This document shows, one piece after another, positions 13,205 through 22,107 of a stretch of DNA of 35,344 bases (position 1 is the first letter of the stretch; every line of letters begins with the position of its first letter). Made by a program: the position numbers and the translations under genes. The notes under the pieces were generated by a model that saw nothing but the letters and a program-made list of their open reading frames with translations, was not told where the DNA came from and ran no database searches. Source of the stretch: SIG469 sp964384255 (GTDB lineage: Bacteria; Bacillota; Clostridia; Oscillospirales; Oscillospiraceae); assembly GCA_964384255.1 (NCBI GenBank), contig CAYLKH010000018.1, positions 1 to 35,344 of the forward strand, given 5' to 3'.

Positions 13205-15160
13205 TTATTCGTCGGTTTCGTCCTCAGGCGCTACGTCAATCTCCGTCAGGACCTCTTCGTCCTCAGGCTGCGGTTCAGCAGCCTCCAGAGTCTGTTCGTC
13301 AGCCTTATTAAATTCCTTCAATCCGTCAGGATCGGTGTAAACCTGTTCAAACTGCTGGGACGACATGGTTTCGTGTTCCAGCAGGAACTGCGCCACAATA
13401 TGAAGCTTATCCATATTTTCTGTCAAAATAGCTTCGCAGCGCTTATAAGCCTCGGTCAGAATGCGCGAAACCTCTTCGTCGATCTCGGCAGCCAGACGCT
13501 CAGAATAGCTCTTGGTGTGGCCATAATCCCGACCGATGAAAACCTCCTCGCCGCTTTCCAGACACACGGGTCCGATCTTCTCGCTCATGCCATAGATCGT
13601 GACCATGTTTCGGGCGATGGATGTCGCCCGCTGGATATCGTTGGAAGCGCCGGTAGATATATCCTCAAGCACCAGAGCCTCGGCTACCCGGCCGCCCAGC
13701 AGGGAAACGATCTGCTCAAGCATCTCTCCCCGGGAAGCATAGCTTTTGTCCTCTTCCGGCAAGGAAATGGTCATGCCACCGGCCTGACCCCGGGGAATAA
13801 TGGATATCTGGTGGACCGGGTCGTGGGTAGGCAGCGCCTTCATGACCACAGCGTGACCGGCCTCATGATAAGCGGTAAGCTTCCGTTCTCTCGGGGTGAC
13901 CACACGGCTTTTTTTCTCGGGTCCGGCAATGACCTTGATCATAGCGTCCTCAATGTTTTTCATGGTAATGAACCGCTTTTTCCCTCTGGCAGCCAGCAGA
14001 GCCGCCTCGTTAAGCAGGTTTTGCAGATCTGCACCGGTAAAACCAGCGGTAGTTTTTGCAATGACGGAAAGGTCAACGTCTTCTGCCAGCGGCTTACCTT
14101 TGGCATGGACCTTAAGTATATCCTCGCGGCCCTTGCTGTCGGGAGTGCCTACATAAACGGTGCGGTCGAAACGGCCGGGACGCAGCAGCGCATTATCCAG
14201 AATGTCGGCCCGGTTGGTAGCAGCCAGGACAATAACGCCCTCGTTGCCTACAAAACCGTCCATCTCAACCAGCAGCTGATTCAGAGTCTGCTCTCTTTCG
14301 TCGTGTCCGCCGCCCAGACCTGCGCCTCTCTTGCGGCCCACAGCGTCGATCTCGTCGATAAAGATGATAGCGGGGGCGGCCTTCTTTGCCTGGTCAAACA
14401 GGTCGCGTACTCGGGACGCGCCCACGCCAACGTAAAGCTCAACAAAGTCGGAACCGGAGATGGAAAGGAACTGGACCCCCGCCTCACCGGCCACAGCCTT
14501 GGCAAGGAGAGTTTTGCCGGTACCCGGAGGGCCAACCAGAAGGACCCCCTTGGGGACCTTGGCGCCAATATCGCTGAACTGAGCCGGGTTTTTAAGGAAT
14601 TCGACTATCTCCTGAAGCTCGGCCTTTTCCTCGTCAGCTCCCGCAACATCGTCAAATGTGACCTTCTGCTTTTCGTCGATGCCGACCTTGGTCCGCGCCT
14701 TGCCGAACTTCATGGTGCTGGCAGCGCCGCCCTGGCTCTTGTTCATCATATAGTACCACACGCCCAAAAACAGCATGGCGATAATAAGATACGGCACAAA
14801 CATGAGCCACCAGGGGCTTTCATATTGGGGCGGATAGTCGTATTTTTCGATTATTCCGTCCTGATACTGCTGGCTGATAATGTCACTGAATTCGGAATAG
14901 AACAGTTCAAGACTGTACACCTCATAGGTTGCATAGGTCGACCCGTTAACGGGCTTATACAGCTCCATATAAAGGACATTATCTTCCAGCACGAACTGCT
15001 TGACATTCTCTTCTTCAAACTGGTCGCGGATATCCGAAAACACCATGGTGCTGGTATCGTTGCTGCCAAGCATAATAACTATCGACGCCATAAGTATTCC
15101 AAACACCAGTATAAAGAAGATAATATTCTGGGGACCGGGAGTTTTTCGCTGTTTGTTCAT
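13205..15160 (-). CDS. ftsH: ATP-dependent zinc metalloprotease FtsH
   Basis: Membrane-bound AAA+ protease of 651 residues that degrades misfolded and regulatory proteins at the cytoplasmic membrane. Two N-terminal membrane helices (near residues 12-29 and 116-138) flank an extracellular segment. The AAA domain has Walker A GPPGTGKT, Walker B IIFIDEIDA and the second region of homology ending LLRPGRFDR. The protease domain has the zinc motif H432-E-A-G-H436. The acidic tail after about 610 is variable in this family. It overlaps the hpt stop codon by 4 nt (ATGA), so translation is coupled. It is the last gene of the operon that starts at gdpP. Length and motif order are those of ordinary bacterial FtsH. 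Confidence 0.98.
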   Translation of the reverse strand: MNKQRKTPGPQNIIFFILVFGILMASIVIMLGSNDTSTMVFSDIRDQFEEENVKQFVLEDNVLYMELYKPVNGSTYATYEVYSLELFYSEFSDIISQQYQDGIIEKYDYPPQYESPWWLMFVPYLIIAMLFLGVWYYMMNKSQGGAASTMKFGKARTKVGIDEKQKVTFDDVAGADEEKAELQEIVEFLKNPAQFSDIGAKVPKGVLLVGPPGTGKTLLAKAVAGEAGVQFLSISGSDFVELYVGVGASRVRDLFDQAKKAAPAIIFIDEIDAVGRKRGAGLGGGHDEREQTLNQLLVEMDGFVGNEGVIVLAATNRADILDNALLRPGRFDRTVYVGTPDSKGREDILKVHAKGKPLAEDVDLSVIAKTTAGFTGADLQNLLNEAALLAARGKKRFITMKNIEDAMIKVIAGPEKKSRVVTPRERKLTAYHEAGHAVVMKALPTHDPVHQISIIPRGQAGGMTISLPEEDKSYASRGEMLEQIVSLLGGRVAEALVLEDISTGASNDIQRATSIARNMVTIYGMSEKIGPVCLESGEEVFIGRDYGHTKSYSERLAAEIDEEVSRILTEAYKRCEAILTENMDKLHIVAQFLLEHETMSSQQFEQVYTDPDGLKEFNKADEQTLEAAEPQPEDEEVLTEIDVAPEDETDE

Positions 15161-15705
15161 TTTTCATAAACCTCGGGTTTAAGGATGCCTATATAGGGGA
15201 GAGTGCGATAATTGTCGGCATAATCCAGACCATAGCCAACAACAAAAGCGTCAGGTACGACAAATCCTGCGTAATCGGCGGTAACGTCAGCAACGCGGCG
15301 CTCGGGCTTGTCAAGAAGCGTGCATGTATGGATGGAAGCCGGTTTTTTTGCTCCCAGCATATCGATGAGGAAAGCCATGGTGTTGCCGCTGTCGAGAATA
15401 TCTTCGACTATTATCACGTGTCGGCCCTCGATATCGGCTGTTATGTCCTTGGTCACCCGGACCGTACCTGAAGAAACGGTGCTTTTGCCATAGGATGACG
15501 TGGCCATAAAGTCCAGGGTGCAGGGGATATCGACCTTTCTTACAAGGTCAGCCATGAAGATAAACGAGCCGCGGAGTACGCCGACAAAAAGGGGATCCTT
15601 GTCGGCAAAATCCCGGCGAATGTCGGCGGCCATTTCGTCGATACGCGCTGAGAGCTGTTCTTCGGTCAAAAGAATTTTTAAAATATCGTCGTGCATGGTT
15701 TTCAT
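15157..15705 (-). CDS. hpt: Hypoxanthine phosphoribosyltransferase
   Basis: 182-residue purine salvage enzyme that joins hypoxanthine or guanine to PRPP to make IMP or GMP. The PRPP-binding loop is VIIVEDILDSGNTM, the flexible loop region is MATSSYGKSTVSSG, and the C-terminal end carries NYRTLPYIGILKPE, all typical of bacterial HPRT. It lies between tilS and ftsH, the classic arrangement in Firmicutes. The start at 15705 is preceded by a strong AAAGGAGG that is unusually far away, with a hairpin in between (see 15706-15739). A second Met lies three codons downstream. Confidence 0.97.
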   Translation of the reverse strand: MKTMHDDILKILLTEEQLSARIDEMAADIRRDFADKDPLFVGVLRGSFIFMADLVRKVDIPCTLDFMATSSYGKSTVSSGTVRVTKDITADIEGRHVIIVEDILDSGNTMAFLIDMLGAKKPASIHTCTLLDKPERRVADVTADYAGFVVPDAFVVGYGLDYADNYRTLPYIGILKPEVYEK

Positions 15706-15739
15706 CTTGTTTCAGAGCGCTCCTCTGAGCGCCTCCTTT
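15706..15739 (-). promoter_or_regulatory. Shine-Dalgarno separated from the hpt start by a hairpin
   Basis: On the minus strand AAAGGAGG (15739-15732) lies 26 nt before the ATG. GCGCTC / GAGCGC (15717-15722 and 15727-15732) can pair with a 4-nt loop, which would bring the site to about 10 nt from the start. A weaker AGAGGAG inside the hairpin, about 15 nt from the ATG, is the alternative site and would be hidden when the stem forms. Confidence 0.4.
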
Positions 15740-15805
15740 CCAAAGATTTTCTTTGTTTTCTGGTTATGTGACCGATGATAAAATCAGTATCGGTTCATGC
15801 TTTGA

Positions 15806-17122
15806 TTATCGGTTCCTTATGGTTATCTGGATCATCTCGTCGCCATCGGCGGGCAAATAGCTTTCATCAACGCCAAATCCATATACCGCCGCCACAGCGT
15901 CAGCGCTGGCAATAACGGGGATGGACCCCCGTATCCCAGCAGGGACCTTTTCGTCGATAAACAGTTTTTTCAGGCTTTTGGCTGGGCGACCCGGAAGCTT
16001 TATCCGGTCGCCGGTACGGCGGCTGCGGACATACAGCGCGCCATCTATCATATCACGTTTTATGGCAAATGTGTTCCTGTTTTTCGCTAAATCCGGGGTT
16101 TTGCAGGATATTTTACAAAAAATTAAAAATTTGCCTGTTTCCACCTTGCCATTTTCAGGCAGTTCAATGCAAAAATCCTCTTCCCTGCTGTCTTCCGTCA
16201 TAAAAATCAGTCTGTCATACTGCCGGACAGCGGTTATTCCACCGGGCAGCGACAACCGTCCAGAGGGCAACCCCCCGTCGCACAGCCGCCACAGCTGGTC
16301 AAGCTGGCGGGAACTGAGGCTCAGGCCCCCGCTGGCAGCCTCATATCCATCTCTCAGCGTCCTTATTCCCAGGGGCCTTGGCCCAAGGGCAGAAACGGAT
16401 ATCTCCCCCGAAAAGCCGCTGGCCGCCGTAAGGTATTGCTCGTCCAGTCTCAGGTTTTCGCACATATCGACCGATGCTCTGGCTGCCGATGGGTTGATCT
16501 CCCTCAAAACCGGCAGCACCCTGGCCCGGATGCGGTTTCTGGTATATGTCTCGTCGCTGTTAGTGTGGTCCTCCACGTGTTCAAGGCCCTGCCGGTCGCA
16601 ATATTTCTCGATCTCCGCTCTGGGCGCAAACAGGATGGGCCTTATGAGCCTGTCCCTTACCGGAGGTATGCCGCACAGCCCTCGAAGTCCGGTGCCTCTG
16701 GCCAGATGCATTATCACCGTCTCAAGATTGTCGTCAGCATTGTGGGCAGTGGCCAGTCTCTGGGCGTCAAAATGCTCCATCGCCCGGTCGAAAAATTCAT
16801 ATCGCATCCGGCGGGCGGTTTCTTCGATGCCGTCTCCGGTCAGCGCAGCCTGAGCAGCCACATCTCCCGAGCCGACATAAAGGGGGACTGACATTTCCCG
16901 GCACAGGCTGCTGACAAATTCCTGATCCCGGTCAGATTCGCTGCCCCTGAGCTGATGGTTATAGTGGCAGGCATACAGAGTAAATCCCAATTCTTCCCTG
17001 AGCTGAGCCAGCACACTCATCAGACATACTGAATCGATCCCCCCGGACAGGGCGCATACGACCCCCTGACCCGGATCTATCATCCGGTGGCGACGGATAA
17101 ACGCGGCGGTATCATTGATCAT
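15806..17122 (-). CDS. tilS: tRNA(Ile)-lysidine synthase TilS
   Basis: 438-residue N-type ATP pyrophosphatase that attaches lysine to C34 of tRNA-Ile(CAU), changing it to read AUA. The PP-loop SGGIDSVCL lies near the N-terminus, followed by NHQLRGSESDRDQEF and TAHNADDNLETVIMHLARG, which are characteristic of TilS. A C-terminal TilS domain follows, including the RTGDRIKLPG block. The ATG at 17122 overlaps the dnaB stop by 11 nt and has a modest GAGAGTGG upstream; a TTG at 17146 would add eight residues but has no ribosome binding site. Length is normal for the family. Confidence 0.95.
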   Translation of the reverse strand: MINDTAAFIRRHRMIDPGQGVVCALSGGIDSVCLMSVLAQLREELGFTLYACHYNHQLRGSESDRDQEFVSSLCREMSVPLYVGSGDVAAQAALTGDGIEETARRMRYEFFDRAMEHFDAQRLATAHNADDNLETVIMHLARGTGLRGLCGIPPVRDRLIRPILFAPRAEIEKYCDRQGLEHVEDHTNSDETYTRNRIRARVLPVLREINPSAARASVDMCENLRLDEQYLTAASGFSGEISVSALGPRPLGIRTLRDGYEAASGGLSLSSRQLDQLWRLCDGGLPSGRLSLPGGITAVRQYDRLIFMTEDSREEDFCIELPENGKVETGKFLIFCKISCKTPDLAKNRNTFAIKRDMIDGALYVRSRRTGDRIKLPGRPAKSLKKLFIDEKVPAGIRGSIPVIASADAVAAVYGFGVDESYLPADGDEMIQITIRNR

Positions 17123-18458
17123 CGTGGACCCACTCTCTGTCGGCAAAGGTGGTGTACTGAGCCAGCCACTGGACCTTTACCGTAGCGGTTTCGCCATGGC
17201 GGTTCTTTGCCAGGATTATTTCTGCCACGCCGGGTTCCTCGGATGCGTCGTTATAATAATCGTCGCGGTAAAGGAAGATGACCTCGTCGGCATCCTGCTC
17301 GATGGATCCGGATTCGCGCAGATCCGAAAGTATGGGTCGCTTGTCATCCTTTCTGGACTCAACAGTTCGGCTCAACTGGCTCAGGCAGATGACCGGAACG
17401 TCCAGCTCCTTAGCCATGATCTTCAGCGCCCGGGATATTTCGGAAACGACGGTCACGCGGTTATCGCTTACCCGTCCGGAGTTACCGGCGCTTTGCATCA
17501 GCTGGAGATAGTCGATTATAACAAGCCCCAGATTGTCCACCCGGCGGCAAATGGCGTTGATCTCCGCAACCGTTATGGAAGCGTTGTCGTTCAGGCGAAT
17601 ATCCGTCTGGCTCAGGGATGACGCGGCCAGCCCGATCTTGCTCCAGTCGTTGTTGTCGAGCCGACCGGTGGTAAGCTTGTTGCTTTCGACAAAGGATTCT
17701 GTGGAAAGCAGACGCATGGCCAGCTGGATCTTTGACATTTCCAGCGAAAAGATGGCAACGCATTTCTGTGATTTTTTCGCGGCTCCCAGAGCAATGTTCA
17801 GGGCGATGGAGGTCTTGCCCATGCCCGGTCTGGCAGCCAGGATAATAAGGTCGGTTTTGTTCAATCCACCCATTTTCCTGTCCAGATCACGAAAGCCCGT
17901 CTCGATACCGGGGATCCCGCTGGTATTTTTGCTCAGTTCTCTGAGCCGTTCAAACACAGAGTTCAGAACACCGGACACCGGTTCCAGTTCGCTGGTGTTT
18001 TTGTCCCGGCGGACCGCAAATATCTTCCGTTCGGCAGCCTCCAGCATCTCGTTGGTGGTGCCTACGCCCTCATAAACCATTTCGGTAATGTCTCCCGAAG
18101 CGGAAAGCAGCCTGCGTTGAGTAGCCTTCTCGGCAACGATGGAGGCGTATCGAACAGCGTTGGAAGCGGTGGGGGTTATCTCCATCAGCTGCATAATATA
18201 GCTGGTGGAAGTGTCTTCGTCAAACACACCGCGCTGCCGCATGGCAGCCAGGAGCGTCACCGGGTCGATAGCATCGCCGTGGTTGAACATATAATACATC
18301 GTCTCGAATATGTCCTTGTTCTGGGACAGATAAAAGTCATCTGCCCTGACCACGGAAACGATATCGTTGATGCACCGGGCATCAAGCAGGACGGCCCCCA
18401 GCACGCTCTGCTCAGCCTCAAGGCTGTATGGCGCCTGGCGGATAACAGCAGTGTCCAT
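17112..18458 (-). CDS. dnaB: Replicative DNA helicase DnaB
   Basis: 448-residue hexameric helicase that unwinds DNA at the replication fork (the DnaB class, called DnaC in Bacillus subtilis). The N-terminal primase-interacting domain begins PYSLEAEQSVLGAVLLD. The RecA-like ATPase carries Walker A ARPGMGKTS and Walker B LVIIDYLQLM, and the block DLRESGSIEQDADEVIFLYR is typical of DnaB. The ATG at 18458 follows AAAGGAG. It is preceded by rplI with a 105-nt gap containing a hairpin, and translationally coupled to tilS. The rplI-dnaB pairing is widespread in Firmicutes. Confidence 0.98.
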   Translation of the reverse strand: MDTAVIRQAPYSLEAEQSVLGAVLLDARCINDIVSVVRADDFYLSQNKDIFETMYYMFNHGDAIDPVTLLAAMRQRGVFDEDTSTSYIMQLMEITPTASNAVRYASIVAEKATQRRLLSASGDITEMVYEGVGTTNEMLEAAERKIFAVRRDKNTSELEPVSGVLNSVFERLRELSKNTSGIPGIETGFRDLDRKMGGLNKTDLIILAARPGMGKTSIALNIALGAAKKSQKCVAIFSLEMSKIQLAMRLLSTESFVESNKLTTGRLDNNDWSKIGLAASSLSQTDIRLNDNASITVAEINAICRRVDNLGLVIIDYLQLMQSAGNSGRVSDNRVTVVSEISRALKIMAKELDVPVICLSQLSRTVESRKDDKRPILSDLRESGSIEQDADEVIFLYRDDYYNDASEEPGVAEIILAKNRHGETATVKVQWLAQYTTFADREWVHDDQ

Positions 18459-18490
18459 AGAAAAACTCCTTTGCCAATATGAACCGGAAG

Positions 18491-18513
18491 AGCCGGGAAT
18501 ATATATCCCGGCT
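18491..18513 (-). other. Hairpin between rplI and dnaB
   Basis: AGCCGGGA and TCCCGGCT pair around a 7-nt ATATATA loop, and outer CCGG repeats may extend the stem. There is no T run on the minus strand, so this is more likely an mRNA stability or processing element that separates ribosomal protein from helicase output than a full terminator. Confidence 0.45.
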
Positions 18514-18563
18514 GTCCGGCGTTGACGGACTTAATATCCGCCGATGGTCAGATCAGTGGCCGC

Positions 18564-19010
18564 TTAAGCCTCGACCACCTGAACAAAAATGGTTCCGGAT
18601 ATGTCAAAGCCCATTTTGCACTTGACCTCATAGGAGCCATATTGCTTAATGGGATCGTCCTGAACGATCTTGCGCTTGTCAATATCGATCCCATACTGCT
18701 CCTTAAGGCAGTCAGATATCTCGGCAGATGTGACCGCACCAAACAGGCGTCCGCCCGCTCCGGCCTTGGCAGGGACCTTGACAACGCAGCTTTCAAGCTT
18801 TTTAACAACGGCCTGAGCGTTTTCGATATCCCGCAGACGCTGCTCCTGCTTGTGCTTTTCGTTAAGCTTAAATGTGTTCATTTTGTCGGCAGTGGCCTCA
18901 ACAGCCAGCTTTCTGGGCAGGAGGAAATTTCTTGCGTATCCGTCCTTGGCGTCAATAAGGTCGCCCTTTTTGCCAACGCCCTTAACATCCTGCTGAAGAA
19001 TAACTTTCAT
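18564..19010 (-). CDS. rplI: 50S ribosomal protein bL9
   Basis: 148-residue large-subunit protein that binds 23S rRNA near the base of the L1 stalk. The N-terminal domain carries the L9 signature, VGKKGDLIDAKDGYARNFLL, followed by PRKLAVEAT. A charged connecting helix (about residues 45-75) and a C-terminal domain follow. Length is exactly typical. The start at 19010 has GTGAGGT upstream and is 27 nt behind gdpP. Confidence 0.98.
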   Translation of the reverse strand: MKVILQQDVKGVGKKGDLIDAKDGYARNFLLPRKLAVEATADKMNTFKLNEKHKQEQRLRDIENAQAVVKKLESCVVKVPAKAGAGGRLFGAVTSAEISDCLKEQYGIDIDKRKIVQDDPIKQYGSYEVKCKMGFDISGTIFVQVVEA

Positions 19011-19037
19011 GGTATTTACCTCACTTTGCGTTGAATA

Positions 19038-21023
19038 TCATTCGTAATATTTATCAATAGACGCTATAAGCTCCGACAGCACCTCGGTAGTGCTTTTGCC
19101 CGAGACCTGCGCGCCTGCGGTGGCAGCATTGCCTCCCCCGCCCAGAGGCTCCAGCACCATCTGGACGTTTGTGTCGCCAATAGATCGGGCAGAGATCATG
19201 ACCCGCTCTCCGTCTGGATAAAGGACAAATGATGCCATTATTCCGGAAATGTTCAAAAGCTCGTCGGCAGCCTGAGCCGCTATGGTGCGGTCAACAGTCT
19301 TGTCCAGCGCCGCAATGGCGATCTCCTTGCGATAAAGCTTTGCCTTCTGGATTATGCTGTAGCGGGAGATAGCTTCCTCCAGATCGTTTTTAAACAGCTT
19401 TTTGACCTCGACAGTGTCGGCCCCGGCCCGACGAAGGAACGCCGCGGCATCAAAGGTGCGTCCACTGGTGCGGACGGTAAAGTTCTTGGTGTCAAGCACC
19501 ATTCCCGCCAGCAGAGCGATAGACTCCACCGGAAGGATATCCTTTGCCTCGACGATATATTGCAAAAGCTCGGTGGCCAGCTCACTGGCCGACGAAGCAA
19601 AGGGTTCGTTGAAATTCAGGGTAACGTTTTCGATATAATCTGCCGCCCGGCGGTGATGATCCACCACAGCAACTCTGTTGAGCGACTGCAAAAGCGCAAG
19701 GCTTTCCACCTGGTCCGGCCTGTTGGTATCGACCACCACCAGCAGCGACCGGCTGTCCGCCGCCACCAGCGCGTCCTGAGGAGCGATAAAAACTCCTTCA
19801 TATTCAGGCTTTTCCTTCAGCAGCCGAATAAGGTTGTCCGCAGCATTGTTTTCCTCGTCCACAACGATGAACCCCGGAACTCCCTTTTTGCGGCATACGC
19901 ATATAATGCCCGCCGCAGCGCCAATAGCGTCGATATCAGCCATTTTGTGGCCCATGACATAAATGCTTGACGACTGAGCGACCAGCTCGCTCATGGAGTT
20001 TGCCATGACCCGGGACTTGACCTTGGTATGGCGCTCAGTCTCCCGGTTGCGGCCGCCGAAGAATGCAAAGTTGAACCGGTCCTTGACCACCGCCTGGTCG
20101 CCGCCCCGGGACAGGGACATTTCGATGCTCAGGGCAGCAAAGTCGTATCCCTCGCCAAAGGTGGGCGCGTCTCTGCCAATGCCTATGCTGATAGTGGCTG
20201 CAACTCCGGCAGAGTTTTTGATGTTCTTGACGGATTCAAGGAGCGAAAACTTGTCGTCAACAAAGCCCTGATAATACCTGTCTTCAAAAATGAATATATA
20301 GCGGTCGCGGTCGGTTTTGCGAAGCATACCGTTTTTGCCCTCGGCCCAGGCGCTGATAAGGTCGTCGATACTGGCCAGAAGAGCGGATTTGTCTTTTTCG
20401 TTGACGTTTTTGGTCAGCTCGTCGTAATTGTCGATCATGACAATAGCGACCACAGGACGGGACGCGATATATTCGTCTCTGGTGTTCAGCAGCTCTGTTT
20501 CGTCGATAAAATACAGGGTCGCCAGCATGATCAGCTGACCGCCGTCGCCGGAGCGGGCCACATTTCCAAAAACTCCATATCGTCTGCCGTTTACGGTCAC
20601 CACGTCGGGGCATTCAGTTTTGCCGTCCAGCAGCCATTTGGTCGAAAAGTTTGGAATGCAGTCGCTGATCCTGACCTCGAAAAAATGCTCCTGCTTACCC
20701 GTCATCTGGACAAACCTGTCGTTAGCCCAAACTATCTCGCCGGTGCCGAGCCTCACCACCGCCATGGGGGACGGCATATTCATCAGCGTTTCCCTGCTGG
20801 CAGCGTCCATATTTTCGGTGTTGGACTGGATGTAGTTCAATATGTCGCGCCTGTTGCGGCGGCGCTTGATTACGAAATAGGTGTAAACAACGACCACAAC
20901 AACGCATTCGCCCGCAGCCAGCTCATACATTTCGAGCCATGCCGTGGCCGCAGCAAAAAGCAAAAGTATTACGAAATAAAGTCTCATGCCCGGCTCAATA
21001 AGCCGCGACAATCGTTTGTTCAA
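19038..21023 (-). CDS. gdpP: GdpP-type cyclic-di-AMP phosphodiesterase
   Basis: 661-residue membrane protein predicted to hydrolyse c-di-AMP to pApA, which controls potassium and osmotic balance and cell-wall tolerance. Two N-terminal membrane helices (about residues 13-50) are followed by a PAS-like domain, a degenerate GGDEF domain without an intact GGDEF motif, and a DHH/DHHA1 phosphodiesterase. The DHH part shows MADIDAIGAAAGI, VVVDTNRPDQ and VVDHHRRA; the DHHA1 end carries GGGGNAATAGAQ. The start codon is TTG at 21023, with GGGGGTGG six nt upstream. A near-consensus promoter lies at 21073-21101. It is the first gene of the operon through ftsH. Confidence 0.95.
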   Translation of the reverse strand: MNKRLSRLIEPGMRLYFVILLLFAAATAWLEMYELAAGECVVVVVVYTYFVIKRRRNRRDILNYIQSNTENMDAASRETLMNMPSPMAVVRLGTGEIVWANDRFVQMTGKQEHFFEVRISDCIPNFSTKWLLDGKTECPDVVTVNGRRYGVFGNVARSGDGGQLIMLATLYFIDETELLNTRDEYIASRPVVAIVMIDNYDELTKNVNEKDKSALLASIDDLISAWAEGKNGMLRKTDRDRYIFIFEDRYYQGFVDDKFSLLESVKNIKNSAGVAATISIGIGRDAPTFGEGYDFAALSIEMSLSRGGDQAVVKDRFNFAFFGGRNRETERHTKVKSRVMANSMSELVAQSSSIYVMGHKMADIDAIGAAAGIICVCRKKGVPGFIVVDEENNAADNLIRLLKEKPEYEGVFIAPQDALVAADSRSLLVVVDTNRPDQVESLALLQSLNRVAVVDHHRRAADYIENVTLNFNEPFASSASELATELLQYIVEAKDILPVESIALLAGMVLDTKNFTVRTSGRTFDAAAFLRRAGADTVEVKKLFKNDLEEAISRYSIIQKAKLYRKEIAIAALDKTVDRTIAAQAADELLNISGIMASFVLYPDGERVMISARSIGDTNVQMVLEPLGGGGNAATAGAQVSGKSTTEVLSELIASIDKYYE

Positions 21024-21072
21024 AACTGTCCACCCCCATATATCTCCGGCTCTGATAAGTGATTTATACTAC

Positions 21073-21101
21073 ATTATAGCATTATTTTCCCGGCGCTTCA
21101 A
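21073..21101 (-). promoter_or_regulatory. Sigma-A promoter for the gdpP-ftsH operon
   Basis: On the minus strand, TTGAAG (-35) and a perfect TATAAT (-10) are separated by 17 nt. The transcript would start near 21066, about 43 nt before the TTG start of gdpP. Confidence 0.8.
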
Positions 21102-21185
21102 TGCTTTTTATTCATCCCGGAGACACCTGACGGCAGCAGGTATAATTTACCAGCAAAATTAATATATTCGGCCCGTCTTTTTTCG

Positions 21186-21214
21186 TTGTTTTTTCCAAAA
21201 AAAAGATATATAAT
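21186..21214 (+). promoter_or_regulatory. Sigma-A promoter for the ymdB operon
   Basis: TTGTTT (-35) and a perfect TATAAT (-10) are separated by exactly 17 nt, with an A-tract in the spacer. Transcription would start near 21221. Confidence 0.8.
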
Positions 21215-21330
21215 CTTAAGTAACCGCCGATCAGATTGTTCACATTTGGGATTTGACCGCCGGTCACCTGAGATCGACGGCTACCGCCTGCTGGGCGATA
21301 GCCTCAGCTATTTGAAACGGGGGAGCCAAA

Positions 21331-22107
21331 TTGGAAATCAACCTGCTGGCAGTGGGCGACGTTGTTGGTCAGGCCGGTCTTAAAATGCTGGCGCGGCAGC
21401 TGAAACCGCTCAAGAAAAACCGGAATATAGATTTTACCATCGTCAACGGCGAGAATGCCGCAGGGACAGGCATCTACCCAAACCAGGCCGACAGCATTTT
21501 TGCCGCCGGAGCCGACGTAATAACCCTGGGCAATCATGCCTTTGGCAGGCGGGAGATAAACTCCTGTCTGGACGACAACCGCTATATCCTCCGGCCCGAG
21601 AACTACTCTCCTCAGCGTCCCGGCAGCGGAGTGGGCGTTTTCGACTGCGGAAGCTTCCGGGTGGCGGTCGTAGACCTGGTAGGCAGGCTCAACATGAGCG
21701 TCGGCCCCAACAACCCGTTTTTAATGGTCGACGATATTCTGTCCAAAACTGAAGCCGAGGTCAGGGTAGTCGAGATCCACGCCGAGGCCACCTCCGAAAA
21801 GCTGGCCATGGGCTGGATGCTGGATGGCCGGGTGTCCGCGGTTTACGGAACCCACACTCACGTTCCCACAGCCGACCAGCGTGTACTCCCCAGGGGGACG
21901 GGCTATATCACCGACCTGGGCATGACCGGGCCATACGATTCCGTTATCGGCATCCGGCCCGAACAATCCATCGCTCTTTTCCGGGGGGACCAGACCTCCC
22001 GATTTGAACAGGCTCCCGGCAAATGCCGGATGGATGCCTGCATATTTACCATCGACACTGCTACCGGCCTTTGCCGCCACATAGAAAGGGTGAATCTGCT
22101 TGACTGA
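21331..22107 (+). CDS. ymdB: YmdB-like metallophosphoesterase (TIGR00282 family)
   Basis: 258-residue calcineurin-like phosphoesterase. Metal-binding motifs appear in order: GDVVG, NGEN, GNHAFGRREI, EIHAEATSEK and GTHTHVPTADQR, followed by the family block TDLGMTGPYDSVIGI. B. subtilis YmdB hydrolyses 2',3'-cyclic nucleotides and affects biofilm and sporulation choices. The start codon is TTG at 21331 behind ACGGGGGAG. It overlaps the next gene by 8 nt. In many Firmicutes ymdB follows the RNase Y gene, but here it starts a transcript ahead of an SbcCD-like pair. Confidence 0.93.
   Translation: MEINLLAVGDVVGQAGLKMLARQLKPLKKNRNIDFTIVNGENAAGTGIYPNQADSIFAAGADVITLGNHAFGRREINSCLDDNRYILRPENYSPQRPGSGVGVFDCGSFRVAVVDLVGRLNMSVGPNNPFLMVDDILSKTEAEVRVVEIHAEATSEKLAMGWMLDGRVSAVYGTHTHVPTADQRVLPRGTGYITDLGMTGPYDSVIGIRPEQSIALFRGDQTSRFEQAPGKCRMDACIFTIDTATGLCRHIERVNLLD

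Larger units (their letters stand above)
21024..21330. other. Divergent intergenic region between gdpP and ymdB
   Basis: This 307-bp AT-rich region carries back-to-back promoters: a leftward one at 21073-21101 and a rightward one at 21186-21214. The rightward transcript would have a leader of about 110 nt (21221-21330) with small potential stems, such as GACC-GCC-GGTC near 21260. I do not recognise a riboswitch or a small RNA family in it. Confidence 0.6.

Noticed and set aside
13373..15169. A 598-codon open frame antisense to ftsH
   Set aside because: The same codon-bias effect. FtsH is unmistakable on the other strand with all motifs intact.
21221..21330. A riboswitch or small RNA in the ymdB leader
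   Set aside because: Only short stems are visible and no known riboswitch core could be recognised.
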